Source: Mucilaginibacter sp. (lineage in GTDB: Bacteria; Bacteroidota; Bacteroidia; Sphingobacteriales; Sphingobacteriaceae). From it: a stretch of 64,000 nucleotides of DNA. Below, one piece after another: positions 41,969 to 51,720 of the stretch. The number at the start of each line of letters is the position of its first letter. The first letter of the stretch is position 1. Position numbers and translations under genes: made by a program. Below the pieces are notes generated by a model. The model was not told where the DNA came from. It searched no databases and saw nothing but the letters and a program-made list of their open reading frames with translations. The stretch is from NCBI GenBank assembly GCA_031292485.1, contig JARLHA010000043.1:1-64000 (forward strand). The letters are read 5' to 3'.

Positions 41969-44533
41969 TTATTCTTTTGTTTCATCTGCTTCATCTGCTT
42001 CATCCGCAGCAGATTCAGTACCGTTATTTTCAGCTTCGTTTTCTGTTCCGTTTCCTTCTTCCTCTTCCTCACGCTCAATTTTAGCAACAGAAGCTATCTC
42101 ATCATTTTCTTTCAGGGTGATCAACCGGACGCCCTGTGTAGCACGGCCCATAGTCCGCAATTCACTCACGGCAATCCGGATGATAATACCTGATTTATTA
42201 ATGATCATCAGATCTTCTTTATCAGTAACACCTTTTATGGCAACAAGTTTTCCTGTTTTATCAGTAATATTTAAAGTTTTAACACCTTTACCACCACGGT
42301 TGGTTACCCTGTAGTCATCTATATCAGTACGCTTGCCATATCCTTTTTCAGAAACCACCAGTACTGTAGTTTCCGGATCATCAATGCTGATCATACCTAC
42401 TACTTCATCATTCTCGTCCTCAAGGGAAATCCCGCGCACTCCGGTAGCGGTACGGCCCATTGGCCTTACTGTTGATTCGTTAAAGCGAATAGCACGACCA
42501 GATTTCAAGGCCATTACAATTTCGCTGCTTCCGCTGGTAAGGCTGGCTTCCAGCAGGGAATCCCCTTCGTTTATGTTGATGGCATTTATGCCGTTTGCCC
42601 GCGGACGAGAGTAAGCCTCAAGTGAAGTCTTTTTGATGGTACCCTTTTTGGTACACATGATGATAAAGTTATTTTCAAGATATTCTTTATCTTTAAGGCT
42701 GATCAGCTTGATGTAAGCCTTAATATTCTCTTCCTTTGGAATATTGATGATATTCTGGATTGCGCGTCCTTTTGAGGTTCGCGAACCTTCGGGGATCTCA
42801 AATACACGAAGCCAGAAACATTGTCCGGATTCTGTAAAGAACAGCATATAATTGTGGTTGGACGCGATCAGTAAATGCTCAATAAAGTCGGCATCGCGGC
42901 TGTTGCTTCCCAGTGAACCTTTGCCACCTCTGCCCTGCCTGCGGTATTCTGTCAATGGCGTCCGTTTGATGTACCCCTCACGTGAAATTGTGATTACAAC
43001 ATCTTCATCCTCAATAAAGTCCTCAGTGTTCATTTCAGCTGATGAATGAACCATTTCGGTTTTACGTTCATCGCCATATTTATCGCGGATCTCTATCAGT
43101 TCGTCCTTAATGATTTGCATCCTTAAACCCTGGTCAGCAAGAACTGAGTTTAAATAATCGATCAGTTTCATTAAGCCTTCATACTCATCTTTGATCTTGT
43201 CACGCTCCAGTCCTGTTAGCCTCCTTAAGGTCATATCAAGAATAGCACGTGCCTGTATATCGCTAAGAGCAAACTGTGCCATTAAGCCTTCTCTTGCATC
43301 TTCAGGCGTATTTGAACCACGGATCAGTTTGATCACTTCATCCAGGTGATCTAACGCAATCAGCAGGCCTTCTAAAATGTGAGCTCTTTTTTGTGCTTCG
43401 GAAAGTTCAAATTTGGTACGGCGGATAACTACTTCGTGCCGGTGTTCAACAAAATGGTGGATCAGGTCTTTCAGGTTAAGCAACATCGGCCGACCGTGAA
43501 CAAGCGCAATATTATTAATGCTGAAAGAAGTTTGCAGCGCAGTATATTTATAGAGATTGTTTAATACAATTGCCGCGTTGGCATCCCGTTTTATTTCATA
43601 AACAACCCGGATACCCTCCCTGTTTGATTCATCCCTGATTGCTGATATGCCTTCAATTTTCTTTTCATTCACCAACTCGGCGGTACGCTCAATCATCAGC
43701 GCTTTGTTCACCTGGTAAGGCACTTCACTAACAATGATGCGCTCGCGGTCATTATTATAAGTTTCAATCTCGGCTCTTGACCTGATCACTATTCTTCCCC
43801 TGCCGGTCTCAAAAGCCTGGCGGGCGCCTTCAAAGCCATAAATAATTGCTCCTGTCGGAAAATCCGGCCCTTTGATGTGAGTCATCAATTCGGCGATATC
43901 TATGTCGCGGTTATCAATTAAAGCCAAAGTAGCATTCACAACTTCTGTTAAATTGTGGGGCGCCATATTGGTTGCCATACCCACCGCGATACCTGAAGCA
44001 CCATTTACCAGTAAGTTCGGGAACTTGGCCGGCAAAACAGTAGGTTCTTCCAGCGAGTCATCAAAATTCAGCTGAAAATCAATGGTGTCTTTGTTGATGT
44101 CGGCCAGCATTTCTTCAGCAATCTTTTCAAGCCTTGCTTCTGTGTACCTCATTGCCGCTGGCTGATCGCCGTCAATAGATCCGTAGTTTCCCTGTCCTTC
44201 AACAAAAGGATAGCGTAAACTCCAATCCTGCGCCATACGAACCATCGCATCGTATACTGATGTATCACCATGCGGATGGTACTTACCGAGCACTTCACCC
44301 ACGATACGGGCTGATTTTTTATAGGGCTTGTTATTGTTTAATCCCAGATCGAGCATGCCGTAAAGTACACGTCTGTGTACCGGCTTCAACCCGTCGCGAA
44401 CGTCGGGTAATGCCCTGGATACGATAACTGACATTGAATAGTCAATGTAAGCTGATCGCATTTCTTCATCAATATTTATCGAAATTATTCTGTCTTCTGG
44501 CGGTGTATTTCCGTTTCCTGTTTCTTCGGCCAT
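41969..44533 (-). CDS. gyrA: DNA gyrase subunit A
   Basis: 854 residues. It cuts and rejoins DNA as the A2B2 gyrase complex to add negative supercoils. The catalytic tyrosine is Y130 in AAMRYTE. The quinolone region HPHGDTSVYDAMVRM has Thr91 and Asp95 at the sites equivalent to E. coli Ser83 and Asp87. The C-terminal DNA-wrapping blades are present, with the GyrA-box-like RRQGRGGKG, and an acidic tail (EREEEEEG onward) closes the protein. It heads an operon with two TPR genes. Candidate promoter at 44598-44605. Confidence 0.98.
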   Translation of the reverse strand: MAEETGNGNTPPEDRIISINIDEEMRSAYIDYSMSVIVSRALPDVRDGLKPVHRRVLYGMLDLGLNNNKPYKKSARIVGEVLGKYHPHGDTSVYDAMVRMAQDWSLRYPFVEGQGNYGSIDGDQPAAMRYTEARLEKIAEEMLADINKDTIDFQLNFDDSLEEPTVLPAKFPNLLVNGASGIAVGMATNMAPHNLTEVVNATLALIDNRDIDIAELMTHIKGPDFPTGAIIYGFEGARQAFETGRGRIVIRSRAEIETYNNDRERIIVSEVPYQVNKALMIERTAELVNEKKIEGISAIRDESNREGIRVVYEIKRDANAAIVLNNLYKYTALQTSFSINNIALVHGRPMLLNLKDLIHHFVEHRHEVVIRRTKFELSEAQKRAHILEGLLIALDHLDEVIKLIRGSNTPEDAREGLMAQFALSDIQARAILDMTLRRLTGLERDKIKDEYEGLMKLIDYLNSVLADQGLRMQIIKDELIEIRDKYGDERKTEMVHSSAEMNTEDFIEDEDVVITISREGYIKRTPLTEYRRQGRGGKGSLGSNSRDADFIEHLLIASNHNYMLFFTESGQCFWLRVFEIPEGSRTSKGRAIQNIINIPKEENIKAYIKLISLKDKEYLENNFIIMCTKKGTIKKTSLEAYSRPRANGINAININEGDSLLEASLTSGSSEIVMALKSGRAIRFNESTVRPMGRTATGVRGISLEDENDEVVGMISIDDPETTVLVVSEKGYGKRTDIDDYRVTNRGGKGVKTLNITDKTGKLVAIKGVTDKEDLMIINKSGIIIRIAVSELRTMGRATQGVRLITLKENDEIASVAKIEREEEEEGNGTENEAENNGTESAADEADEADETKE

Positions 44534-44597
44534 TTTTATTTCTGATGTAGATTCTTCTCTAAAGCTATGCGTTTAAAAAGGGTTTTTTAACGACCTG

Positions 44598-44605
44598 CGA
44601 AGTTA
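44598..44605 (-). promoter_or_regulatory. Candidate -7 box of gyrA
   Basis: TAACTTCG on the minus strand resembles TAnnTTTG, about 65 bp before the gyrA ATG. Confidence 0.35.
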
Positions 44606-44659
44606 TGAAAATTAATGGTTTTACCATACCGTTTTTATTAACAATTCTGTTGCAGAAGG

Positions 44660-44804
44660 AGTCCGAAAGTCCGCAAAGTCAGTAAAGCCGGAAAGTAAAA
44701 AAAAGGTGTATTTAAAAATAAATACAAACGATGTATCGAAGGAGATGAATTCTCCAAACGGTTATCTACCTCCTGTCTTTACTGACTTTCCGGGCTTTCG
44801 GACT
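44660..44804. repeat. AGTCCGAAAG inverted word repeat upstream of gyrA
   Basis: The left arm carries AGTCCGAAAGTCCGCAAAGT and CAGTAAAGCCGGAAAG (44660-44695); the right arm is its approximate inverse (44776-44804, with TTTACTGACTTTCCGGGC). About 80 bp of AT-rich DNA lies between. The stop codon of the next gene (44803-44805) overlaps the right arm. The same words occur in mnmE and at 52510. Confidence 0.75.
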
Positions 44805-45216
44805 ATTTAATCTTCCTCCAGTACTCTTCCACACGCATACCTGTTGGCAAGGTACCTTTTAGGGTTAGCGTATCATTTTTTAAAGTGTAGATGTAGTGGA
44901 TGGGGATGTTGGTTATTTTTGATGGCTGGGCCGAAAAGGTCTCCGTATCAACACAGGTATCGCCCTTAAAAATATAATTACCAGCCTCATATTTTGGGGT
45001 TTTATAACCCTTTTCAATAGCGAAGGCTTCGTAGCCGGTTATATTGTATTTGCGGCGTAAAGCATATTCGGTTGGCGCCCCTTCCTTTTTACCGTTGTAA
45101 ATTCCGCCGACAAATTCCCAGGTACCTTTGAGTGATGGTTGATTTTGGAATGAAAAAAAAAGAAAACCACCAAAAAGAATTCCCAATTGTTTAATCGATG
45201 GCATTTTTATTTTCAT
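44803..45216 (-). CDS. Exported lipocalin-like protein, unknown function
   Basis: 137 residues. Hydrophobic N-terminal segment LGILFGGFLFFSFQ, then LKGTWEFVGGIYNGKKEGAP and a run of beta-strands ending LTLKGTLPTGMRVEEYWRKI. The LKGTW...opening and small size resemble lipocalin-like (DUF4488-type) proteins of Bacteroidota; the ligand is unknown. It follows hemF by 2 bp on the same strand. Confidence 0.65.
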   Translation of the reverse strand: MKIKMPSIKQLGILFGGFLFFSFQNQPSLKGTWEFVGGIYNGKKEGAPTEYALRRKYNITGYEAFAIEKGYKTPKYEAGNYIFKGDTCVDTETFSAQPSKITNIPIHYIYTLKNDTLTLKGTLPTGMRVEEYWRKIK

Positions 45217-45218
45217 TT

Positions 45219-46133
45219 TTAAGCCCAGCTGATTCCCTTTTTCAAAAGCGACAACGTTTTCTCCTCCTCGCCCCCGGGGTTAGGTACATAATTATAAAGC
45301 CATTTGGCCGCTGGCGGAAGGCTCATTAATATTGATTCAATCCGGCCGTTCGTTTCCAGGCCGAATTTTGTTCCGGCATCATAAATCAGGTTAAACTCGG
45401 CGTAGCGGCTGCGGCGCTGGTATTGCCATTCCTGGTTTTCAGTTGTAAATGGTTTATCCCGGTTCCTTTTTACCAGTTCGGTGTAAATGGGTATAAACGA
45501 CCTTCCCAATGCCTTTGAAAATTCAAAAACATTTTCCCATGTCAGGTCGTTGTTTGCAGTCAGCCGATCGTAAAATATCCCGCCAATGCCTCTTGTCTCA
45601 TTGCGGTGTTTGATGAAGAAATAATCATCGGCCCAAAGTTTAAAACGATGGTAAAAATCGTGATGGTATGCATCGCAAACAGATTTAAGATAGGCATGAA
45701 AATAAGATGCATCCTCGTCAAAAACGTAATGAGGAGTAAGGTCAATTCCACCACCAAACCAGCGTACAGGTTCTTTATCCGATCCAAATGAGGATGGCAT
45801 TTCGAAATACCTTATATTCATGTGGATAATAGGCACCATAGGGTGATTTGGGTGGATAACAATAGATACACCCGTGGCAAAAAAATCGTCCTGGTCGACT
45901 TTCAGGGCTCTTTTTAATGTATCGGGCAAATGACCGTGAACTGCTGAAAAATTAACACCGCCTTTCTCCAGTATATTCCCGTTTTGAATTACCCGTGTCC
46001 GGCCCCCTCCGCCGCCCTCACGCGCCCAAAGTTCCTCTTCAAAAACAGCCTTGCCGTCTGTTAACTCAAGTGCGGCACAAATTTCATCCTGTATTTGCTT
46101 GTAGTCTCCGGCTATTTGTTCTTTGTTGATCAT
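45219..46133 (-). CDS. hemF: Oxygen-dependent coproporphyrinogen III oxidase
   Basis: Oxidative decarboxylation of coproporphyrinogen III to protoporphyrinogen IX in heme synthesis, using molecular oxygen. 304 residues, the family size, with WAREGGGGGRTRVIQNGNIL, GVSIVIHPNHPMVPIIHMNI, RWFGGGIDLTPHYV and NETRGIGGIFYDRL. Requirement for oxygen suits an aerobic life style, in contrast with the pfl genes further on. A TATATTTG box ends 5 bases before the ATG. Confidence 0.97.
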   Translation of the reverse strand: MINKEQIAGDYKQIQDEICAALELTDGKAVFEEELWAREGGGGGRTRVIQNGNILEKGGVNFSAVHGHLPDTLKRALKVDQDDFFATGVSIVIHPNHPMVPIIHMNIRYFEMPSSFGSDKEPVRWFGGGIDLTPHYVFDEDASYFHAYLKSVCDAYHHDFYHRFKLWADDYFFIKHRNETRGIGGIFYDRLTANNDLTWENVFEFSKALGRSFIPIYTELVKRNRDKPFTTENQEWQYQRRSRYAEFNLIYDAGTKFGLETNGRIESILMSLPPAAKWLYNYVPNPGGEEEKTLSLLKKGISWA

Positions 46134-46138
46134 CGGCG

Positions 46139-46146
46139 CAAATATA
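46139..46146 (-). promoter_or_regulatory. Candidate -7 box of hemF, leaderless layout
   Basis: TATATTTG on the minus strand matches TAnnTTTG exactly and is followed by five bases and the ATG. Immediately upstream begins a TTGATTGGG word run (46147-46175), then the MITE. Confidence 0.5.
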
Positions 46147-46186
46147 GTTGATTGGGTTGATTATGTTGAAAAACTTGATCAGCGTA

Positions 46187-46435
46187 CTAGTGTCGTGTCA
46201 ACCATAAATTGACCCATCGTCAAGCTAAAAGTCCGTTGAACGCAAAAAGTACAAAAGGGTTTACAAAGCGTTTACACAATTCAGGATTTACATTTTATAA
46301 ATATCTAATAATGAGACATTTATATGCTTACTCATTAAAATTAGGTTTACACTATTTTGCACAATCCACGTCCCCGGGATTTCTAAGTTTTTACGGTAAA
46401 ACCTGAACGTCAATTTATTATTGGCATGACACTAG
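46187..46435 (-). mobile_element. MITE copy B (249 bp)
   Basis: Terminal inverted repeats of 27 bp (46187-46213 and 46409-46435) match at 23 positions; both ends read CTAGTGTC. On the minus strand its sequence aligns along its whole length with copy A at 34331-34576, including the repeated TGTAAAC-type words and the tract CTTTTTGCGTTCAA. No gene inside. The remaining spacer to 46567 shows nothing recognisable. Confidence 0.85.
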
Positions 46436-46567
46436 CATGATTAAAAGACTCACGCACCAGAAAATAATATCGTATATTGAACGTGCCGGCAGATTATTTA
46501 AGAACTCATGTATTTAGGCACTACCCCAACATTAAAACCTTCCGGCATTACAAATTCCAACAACCAA

Positions 46568-47608
46568 TTAACCTTTTTTAAACTTATCCGCCAGCATTTT
46601 AAGCATATCCTCATTTACAGGTTTCGCAGGTGTTTCATCTTTTGGCTTAAAGGGTTTCCGTTCAGGTGCGCTATTATAATTTATTTTGGGGGAATATTGT
46701 TTATTCGCAGTTTCCGTTTTAAACTGGGGTTTGCTTTCAATAACAGCTGCCTTTTCGGGTTGCTTTTGCTGCAAGGGTTTAGGCTGCCTTTCGGCAACTT
46801 TTTTTGCATTCCAGCGCATATAGATCTCTTCCAGCTTGCGCTTGGTATAAAGCGGAAAATCGCCCTGCATCATCCACGAGTAATAACTGGGTTCAATTCT
46901 AAAAACTTCCTCTACAGTTTTGCCTTTATGTTTACCAAAATTAAAGATCTCCTCGCCCTCCTCATTAAAAACCATCCTGCCCGCAAAATCAACCGGGCGG
47001 TTCAAATTGGTAAACTTATGTAATGCTTCAATATCATTAATCACAGGCACCTGTTTGTTGCCTTTTTTATCTTCCCATTCCGTTTTTTCGTAGCGGGCAA
47101 CCTGGGCAATCAATACTTCCATCGTAGCGCGGGTATCGGCTTCGGCCGAGTGAGCATTGATGATCTGTTTATCACAATAAAACTGGTAAGCGGCCTTCAG
47201 GGTGCGCTGCTCCATCTGGTGAAATATATTCTGTACGTCCACAAAATGACGCCCATCCAGGTCAAATGAAATCCGTGCCCTTAAAAACTCCTCCATCAGC
47301 ACGGGTATATCAAACTTATTTGAATTATAGCCGGCAAGGTCACTATCAGCAATAAACTCAGCCACAGATTCTCCAACCTCCTTAAAAAGAGGCTCATCTT
47401 TGATGTCTTCATCATAAATACCATGTACTAACGAGGATTCAAGCGGGATGGGCATACCCGGGTTGATCCGCCAGGTTTTCACCTCTTCACTGCCATCAGG
47501 AAAAAGTTTAATTACTGATATTTCAACAATACGGTCGGAACCTATATTCGTACCAGTAGTTTCAAGATCAAAAAAAGCCAATGGCCGCTTTAAGTTTAAT
47601 TTCATCAA
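46568..47608 (-). CDS. DnaQ-type 3'-5' exonuclease domain protein
   Basis: 346 residues. DEDDh motifs: D14 and E16 in FFDLETTGTN, the Asp in YNSNKFDIPVLMEEF, and HSAEADTRAT with the late His and Asp. These are the metal-binding residues of epsilon-type exonucleases. A second conserved part (about 225-275, NFGKHKGKTVEEV and YYSWMMQGDFPLYTK) recurs in this Bacteroidota family. The tail (about 275-346) is Lys/Pro/Gln-rich and probably disordered. It may act in DNA proofreading or repair; the exact role is unknown. Confidence 0.88.
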   Translation of the reverse strand: MMKLNLKRPLAFFDLETTGTNIGSDRIVEISVIKLFPDGSEEVKTWRINPGMPIPLESSLVHGIYDEDIKDEPLFKEVGESVAEFIADSDLAGYNSNKFDIPVLMEEFLRARISFDLDGRHFVDVQNIFHQMEQRTLKAAYQFYCDKQIINAHSAEADTRATMEVLIAQVARYEKTEWEDKKGNKQVPVINDIEALHKFTNLNRPVDFAGRMVFNEEGEEIFNFGKHKGKTVEEVFRIEPSYYSWMMQGDFPLYTKRKLEEIYMRWNAKKVAERQPKPLQQKQPEKAAVIESKPQFKTETANKQYSPKINYNSAPERKPFKPKDETPAKPVNEDMLKMLADKFKKG

Positions 47609-47807
47609 AAGGGTATTTGTTTTTATTACCGGTTGGAATTTACGCCAATTTTTTTTAAAAATATGTATTTATTATAATCCCGACTGCGATATCCGGATTT
47701 CAATGCCGCAAAAGTCATAAAAAGAATTTGTACAATAAATTTTTAATACCATTTAAATTTATTTAATTGGACTTTAATTTTAAACCCTCCTAAATTGATT
47801 TAAATTA

Positions 47808-49796
47808 ATGAGAACCTTCCTTATCCTGGTGCTTTCTTTTTGCTTTTTACAACTTGCAACTGCGCAGGATTTCCCCTACGGGCAAATTTCAACCGATGAG
47901 CTTAACATGAAAAACTATGCAAGTGATATCTCGGCGCATGCGGTGGTTTTACGCGAATATGGCAAGGCTCAGATTCAGGTAGCAAGTGATGACAATATCA
48001 AAGTGATGTTCGAGTACCATGTTAAAATAAAAATATTCGACAAAAAAGGTTTCGATGAAGCTACCACAGAGATTAAACTCCGGAACAACGACGACCATTC
48101 GGATATGGACGAGATTGAAAAAGTTACCGGCGCCACTTATTTTACGGGGGACGACGGTACCATACATAAAGTTGAATTCGACCCCAAAAAAGTATATACC
48201 ACAAGGGATTATAAATATCAAAGCACGTTTAAATTTACCATGCCCGCATTGGTTGAAGGTTGTGTAGTTGAGTATACTTACCGGCTGTTTTCGCCGATAG
48301 GGCTCCATCTTGATAATTTTCATCCCTGGGAATTTCAAAGCGACATCCCGAAGGTTTACTCAGAATTCGAAGCTATCATACCAGGACACTTTACCTATAA
48401 TGCTGCGTTAAGAGGCTATTTAAAACTAACAAAAAATACGTCGTCTGTTTTGAAGGGATGTTTTTCAACCCATGGGGCTGCCAGTGATTGCTCAGATATC
48501 ATATACGCGATGAGTGATATACCTGCTTTTATTGAAGAAGATGATATGACGTCGCCGAAAAATTATTTGTCCACACTTTCATTTGACCTGGTTGAATTTA
48601 CCAATCCCTATAATGGCGTGGTTACAAAAGAAACAAAGGAATGGAAAGATATAGATTATTCATTAAAATCAGATTACGCTTTTGGCGGCCAGCTAAAGCG
48701 CAAAGATTTGCTTAAAGATAGGATTTTGCCTGCTTATGCCGGTAAAACTGACGACCTGGAAAAAGCGAAAGCGATTTACGCTTATTTACAAAAGTGGTTT
48801 AAATGGAACGATTATATAGGTTATGAGAGCGACGGGATAAAAAAAGCGTTTGAATCACATACCGGAAGTATTGCCGATATCAATATGGCCCTTATTACTG
48901 CGCTAAACGGCGCAGGCATAAATACCGAAGCGGTATTGCTCTCGACACGCGAAAACGGCTTACTGAATGACCTTTACCCTGCGGTAAATAAATTTAATTA
49001 TATTATTGCCAAAGCAAATATTGGCGATAAAATTTACCTGCTGGACGCCTCAGACCCACTTATGGCTTTCGGTATGTTACCTTTAAAATGCCTGAATGAT
49101 AAAGGCAGGGTTTTCAGCTTGGATAAACCTTCCTACTGGATTGATTTAAATCTCCCGCAAAAAGAAACAAGCAATAGTGTGATGGAATTTACTTTGCAGG
49201 ATGACGGCAAAATAAAGGGCACTATAACAAATTATTCCATGGGTTACGAAGCCTACAAAAAAAGAGTAGCCATTAAAAAATTTAATACAACAGATGAATA
49301 TGTTGAAGATATTGCCGGCAAATTCCCCAAATTAAAAATACTTAAGTCCGAGATCAGCAACCTGGATAGTTTAGATAAGCCTGTCATGGAAAAATACGAG
49401 GTAGAGATCAATATTTATGACAAGATGGCTGCAGGCAGTTTAACCTTTAATCCGTTTTTCTTAGACAGGATGACAACCAATCCCTACAAACTTACCGAAC
49501 GTTCGTACCCGGTAGACAGGGGCATGCCCGGCGATTACAGAACTACTTTAATTATGCATTTACCGGCACAATACGTTGTGGATAATCCGCCAAAAGCCTT
49601 AGGGATTGCATTGCCCAACAATGGCGGCAGGTTTTTAACAGACTTCCAGGCATCAGACGACAATACATTTACTTTTTCGCATATCATCCAGCTCAATAAA
49701 TCCATTTACAGTTCACAGGAATACCCCTACCTGAAAGAATTGTATAACAATATCATCCAGTCCGAAAAAGCGGAAATGGTTTTTAAGAAGAAATAA
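47808..49796 (+). CDS. Exported DUF3857 protein with inactive transglutaminase-like fold
   Basis: 662 residues. Signal peptide MRTFLILVLSFCFLQLATAQ, a DUF3857 domain (about 60-260; FKFTMPALVEGCVVEYTYRL), then a transglutaminase-like core (about 310-400). At the place of the catalytic Cys it reads GSIADINMAL (I355/A356), so catalysis is not expected; this is common in the family. The C-terminal part is beta-rich (DUF3858-like). It sits in the periplasm or outer envelope. It overlaps the next gene by one base. Confidence 0.85.
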   Translation: MRTFLILVLSFCFLQLATAQDFPYGQISTDELNMKNYASDISAHAVVLREYGKAQIQVASDDNIKVMFEYHVKIKIFDKKGFDEATTEIKLRNNDDHSDMDEIEKVTGATYFTGDDGTIHKVEFDPKKVYTTRDYKYQSTFKFTMPALVEGCVVEYTYRLFSPIGLHLDNFHPWEFQSDIPKVYSEFEAIIPGHFTYNAALRGYLKLTKNTSSVLKGCFSTHGAASDCSDIIYAMSDIPAFIEEDDMTSPKNYLSTLSFDLVEFTNPYNGVVTKETKEWKDIDYSLKSDYAFGGQLKRKDLLKDRILPAYAGKTDDLEKAKAIYAYLQKWFKWNDYIGYESDGIKKAFESHTGSIADINMALITALNGAGINTEAVLLSTRENGLLNDLYPAVNKFNYIIAKANIGDKIYLLDASDPLMAFGMLPLKCLNDKGRVFSLDKPSYWIDLNLPQKETSNSVMEFTLQDDGKIKGTITNYSMGYEAYKKRVAIKKFNTTDEYVEDIAGKFPKLKILKSEISNLDSLDKPVMEKYEVEINIYDKMAAGSLTFNPFFLDRMTTNPYKLTERSYPVDRGMPGDYRTTLIMHLPAQYVVDNPPKALGIALPNNGGRFLTDFQASDDNTFTFSHIIQLNKSIYSSQEYPYLKELYNNIIQSEKAEMVFKKK

Positions 49797-51706
49797 TGAA
49801 ACTCATATTGTTTACACTTTTCCTGGTATCTGGTTTTTTATATACCCATGCACAGGAAAACTACGACGCAAGCCTGATTCCAAAAGAGCTGCTGCAACAT
49901 GCCAGCTCGGTGATCAGGGATCAGCAAATGAGTGTAAGGGTGGAGAGCCTGGATAATACCATTGTGCAGGTAAAATCGGCCATCACTGTTTTAAATAAAA
50001 ATGGCGACGAAGATGCAGAAATTGTCCTTGAATATGATAAAAGCAGGGTTATTAAATCTGTTAAGGGGATAATATTAAATGAGTTTGGAAAGCCCGTGAC
50101 GAAGTTTTCTGAAGGGGATTTTGAAAATCAAAGCGCATGGGATGGCTTTTCGCTATTTCTTGACGATAAAATAAAATATTACAGGCCTGCCTTTAGCCAG
50201 TATCCTTATACCGTTGTGTATGAATACGAAATGAAATTAAAGCAATCCCTTGACTTCCCCCAATGGGAACCTGTACCTGGGTATGGTGTTGCTGTTCAAA
50301 AAAGTTCATTTACTTTTACCTGTGCGAAAGATTTCAATATCAGGTATAAAGAAAATAATTTCCATGATAATTTGGTAAGGAGCAAAAATTCGGCGTTGTT
50401 AAATACCTATACATGGAGCGTCAGCAATATAAAAGCCGCTAAAATCGAGCCTTACAGGCCCTATTATAAAAATGTAACCCCTTATGTACAGGTGGCTCCG
50501 GAAAAATTCAGGTATTTTGGTTTAGACGGTTCGTTTACAGATTGGAAAACGCTGGGCAAATGGGAGTATGATAAACTGTTGGCAAGCCGCACCGAATTAT
50601 CACCGGAAACTATAGAACATATGCGGGATTTAACCAAGGACATAAGTGACCCCAAATTAAAGGCAAAAAAAATATACGAATATATGCAGGGCAAAACGCA
50701 CTATATAAGCGTGCAGGTGGGGATTGGGGGTAATCAGCCTTTTTTGGCTTCGGATGTTGATAAACAAAATTATGGCGACTGTAAAGCGCTGGTAAATTAT
50801 ACGCGGGCCTTGCTTAAGGCTGTGAATATTGACTCATGGTATTGTGTGGTTGAATCCGGAAGCAGGTATAAAGTAAATTTATTAAGTGATTTTGCCAGCA
50901 TGGATCAGGGTAATCATATTATTTTGTGTATCCCGTTTAAAAACGATACTACCTGGGCCGATTGCACCAGTCAAACAATTCCTTTTGGTTATCTGGGAGA
51001 TTTTACGGATGACCGCGACGTTTTAGCCTGTACCCCCGAAGGCGGCAAGTTAATACATACCCCAAAGTACACCGTAGAAGACGACCTTGAAAAACGAAGC
51101 GCTGAATTTGTTATTGATGCCAACGGCGGTTTATCAGGCAATATGAAGACAATTTTCTTTGGTACAAACTTCGATAGCCGGGATGAAATTGTTAACGAAC
51201 CGGTGAAGGAACAATATAAAATGATCCAAAAGATCTACCCGATAAATAACATGGATATAGTTGGGCTTGATTTTAAACAGGATAAAAGCTTTAAGCCTTT
51301 TACTACGGAAAATATAAAGCTTAATGCGCGGGATTATGCCTCATTAAGCGATGGAAAATGCTTTTTTATGATCAACTCAGTGAACAGGATCGAATCGCCG
51401 CCAAACCAGGTAACCAACCGGCAGAATGATGTATATATCAGTCGGGGATTTACGGATATCGATGAAATAACCTATACTATACCCGCCGGCTACCGCCTTG
51501 AAAAAGTGCCATTAAACATTACCATGGACAAACCGTTTGGTAAGTTTATCGCGACAATGGAACTCAAAGGCAACTTGTTAACCTATAAACGTAAATTTCA
51601 ATTGATTGACGGCACGTATGGAAAAGATACGTACCAGGACCTTGTCGACTTTTTCCAGGATGTGGTGGATGCCGATGAGTATACTGTAAGCCTGGTAAAA
51701 AGTTAA
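49796..51706 (+). CDS. Exported DUF3857 protein with transglutaminase core
   Basis: 636 residues. Signal peptide (MKLILFTLFLVSGFLYTHAQ), DUF3857 domain with VLNKNGDEDAEIVLEYDKSR and YPYTVVYEYEMKLK, then a transglutaminase core with the nucleophile C329 in NYGDCKALVNY and a following His/Asp region (GNHIILCIPF). Unlike its upstream partner it keeps the Cys and could be active. The one-base overlap of stop and start implies coupled translation. Substrate unknown. Confidence 0.87.
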   Translation: MKLILFTLFLVSGFLYTHAQENYDASLIPKELLQHASSVIRDQQMSVRVESLDNTIVQVKSAITVLNKNGDEDAEIVLEYDKSRVIKSVKGIILNEFGKPVTKFSEGDFENQSAWDGFSLFLDDKIKYYRPAFSQYPYTVVYEYEMKLKQSLDFPQWEPVPGYGVAVQKSSFTFTCAKDFNIRYKENNFHDNLVRSKNSALLNTYTWSVSNIKAAKIEPYRPYYKNVTPYVQVAPEKFRYFGLDGSFTDWKTLGKWEYDKLLASRTELSPETIEHMRDLTKDISDPKLKAKKIYEYMQGKTHYISVQVGIGGNQPFLASDVDKQNYGDCKALVNYTRALLKAVNIDSWYCVVESGSRYKVNLLSDFASMDQGNHIILCIPFKNDTTWADCTSQTIPFGYLGDFTDDRDVLACTPEGGKLIHTPKYTVEDDLEKRSAEFVIDANGGLSGNMKTIFFGTNFDSRDEIVNEPVKEQYKMIQKIYPINNMDIVGLDFKQDKSFKPFTTENIKLNARDYASLSDGKCFFMINSVNRIESPPNQVTNRQNDVYISRGFTDIDEITYTIPAGYRLEKVPLNITMDKPFGKFIATMELKGNLLTYKRKFQLIDGTYGKDTYQDLVDFFQDVVDADEYTVSLVKS

Positions 51707-51720
51707 AACTTCGGCCGTAA

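Noticed and set aside
41969..44533. Quinolone-resistance change in gyrA
   Set aside because: Thr at the position of E. coli Ser83 is common in Bacteroidota and Asp95 is kept, so no resistance claim is made.
47808..49796. Loss of the transglutaminase Cys as a recent inactivating change
   Set aside because: Non-catalytic GSxADIN-type sequences are usual in this DUF3857 subfamily, so the gene is not treated as broken.
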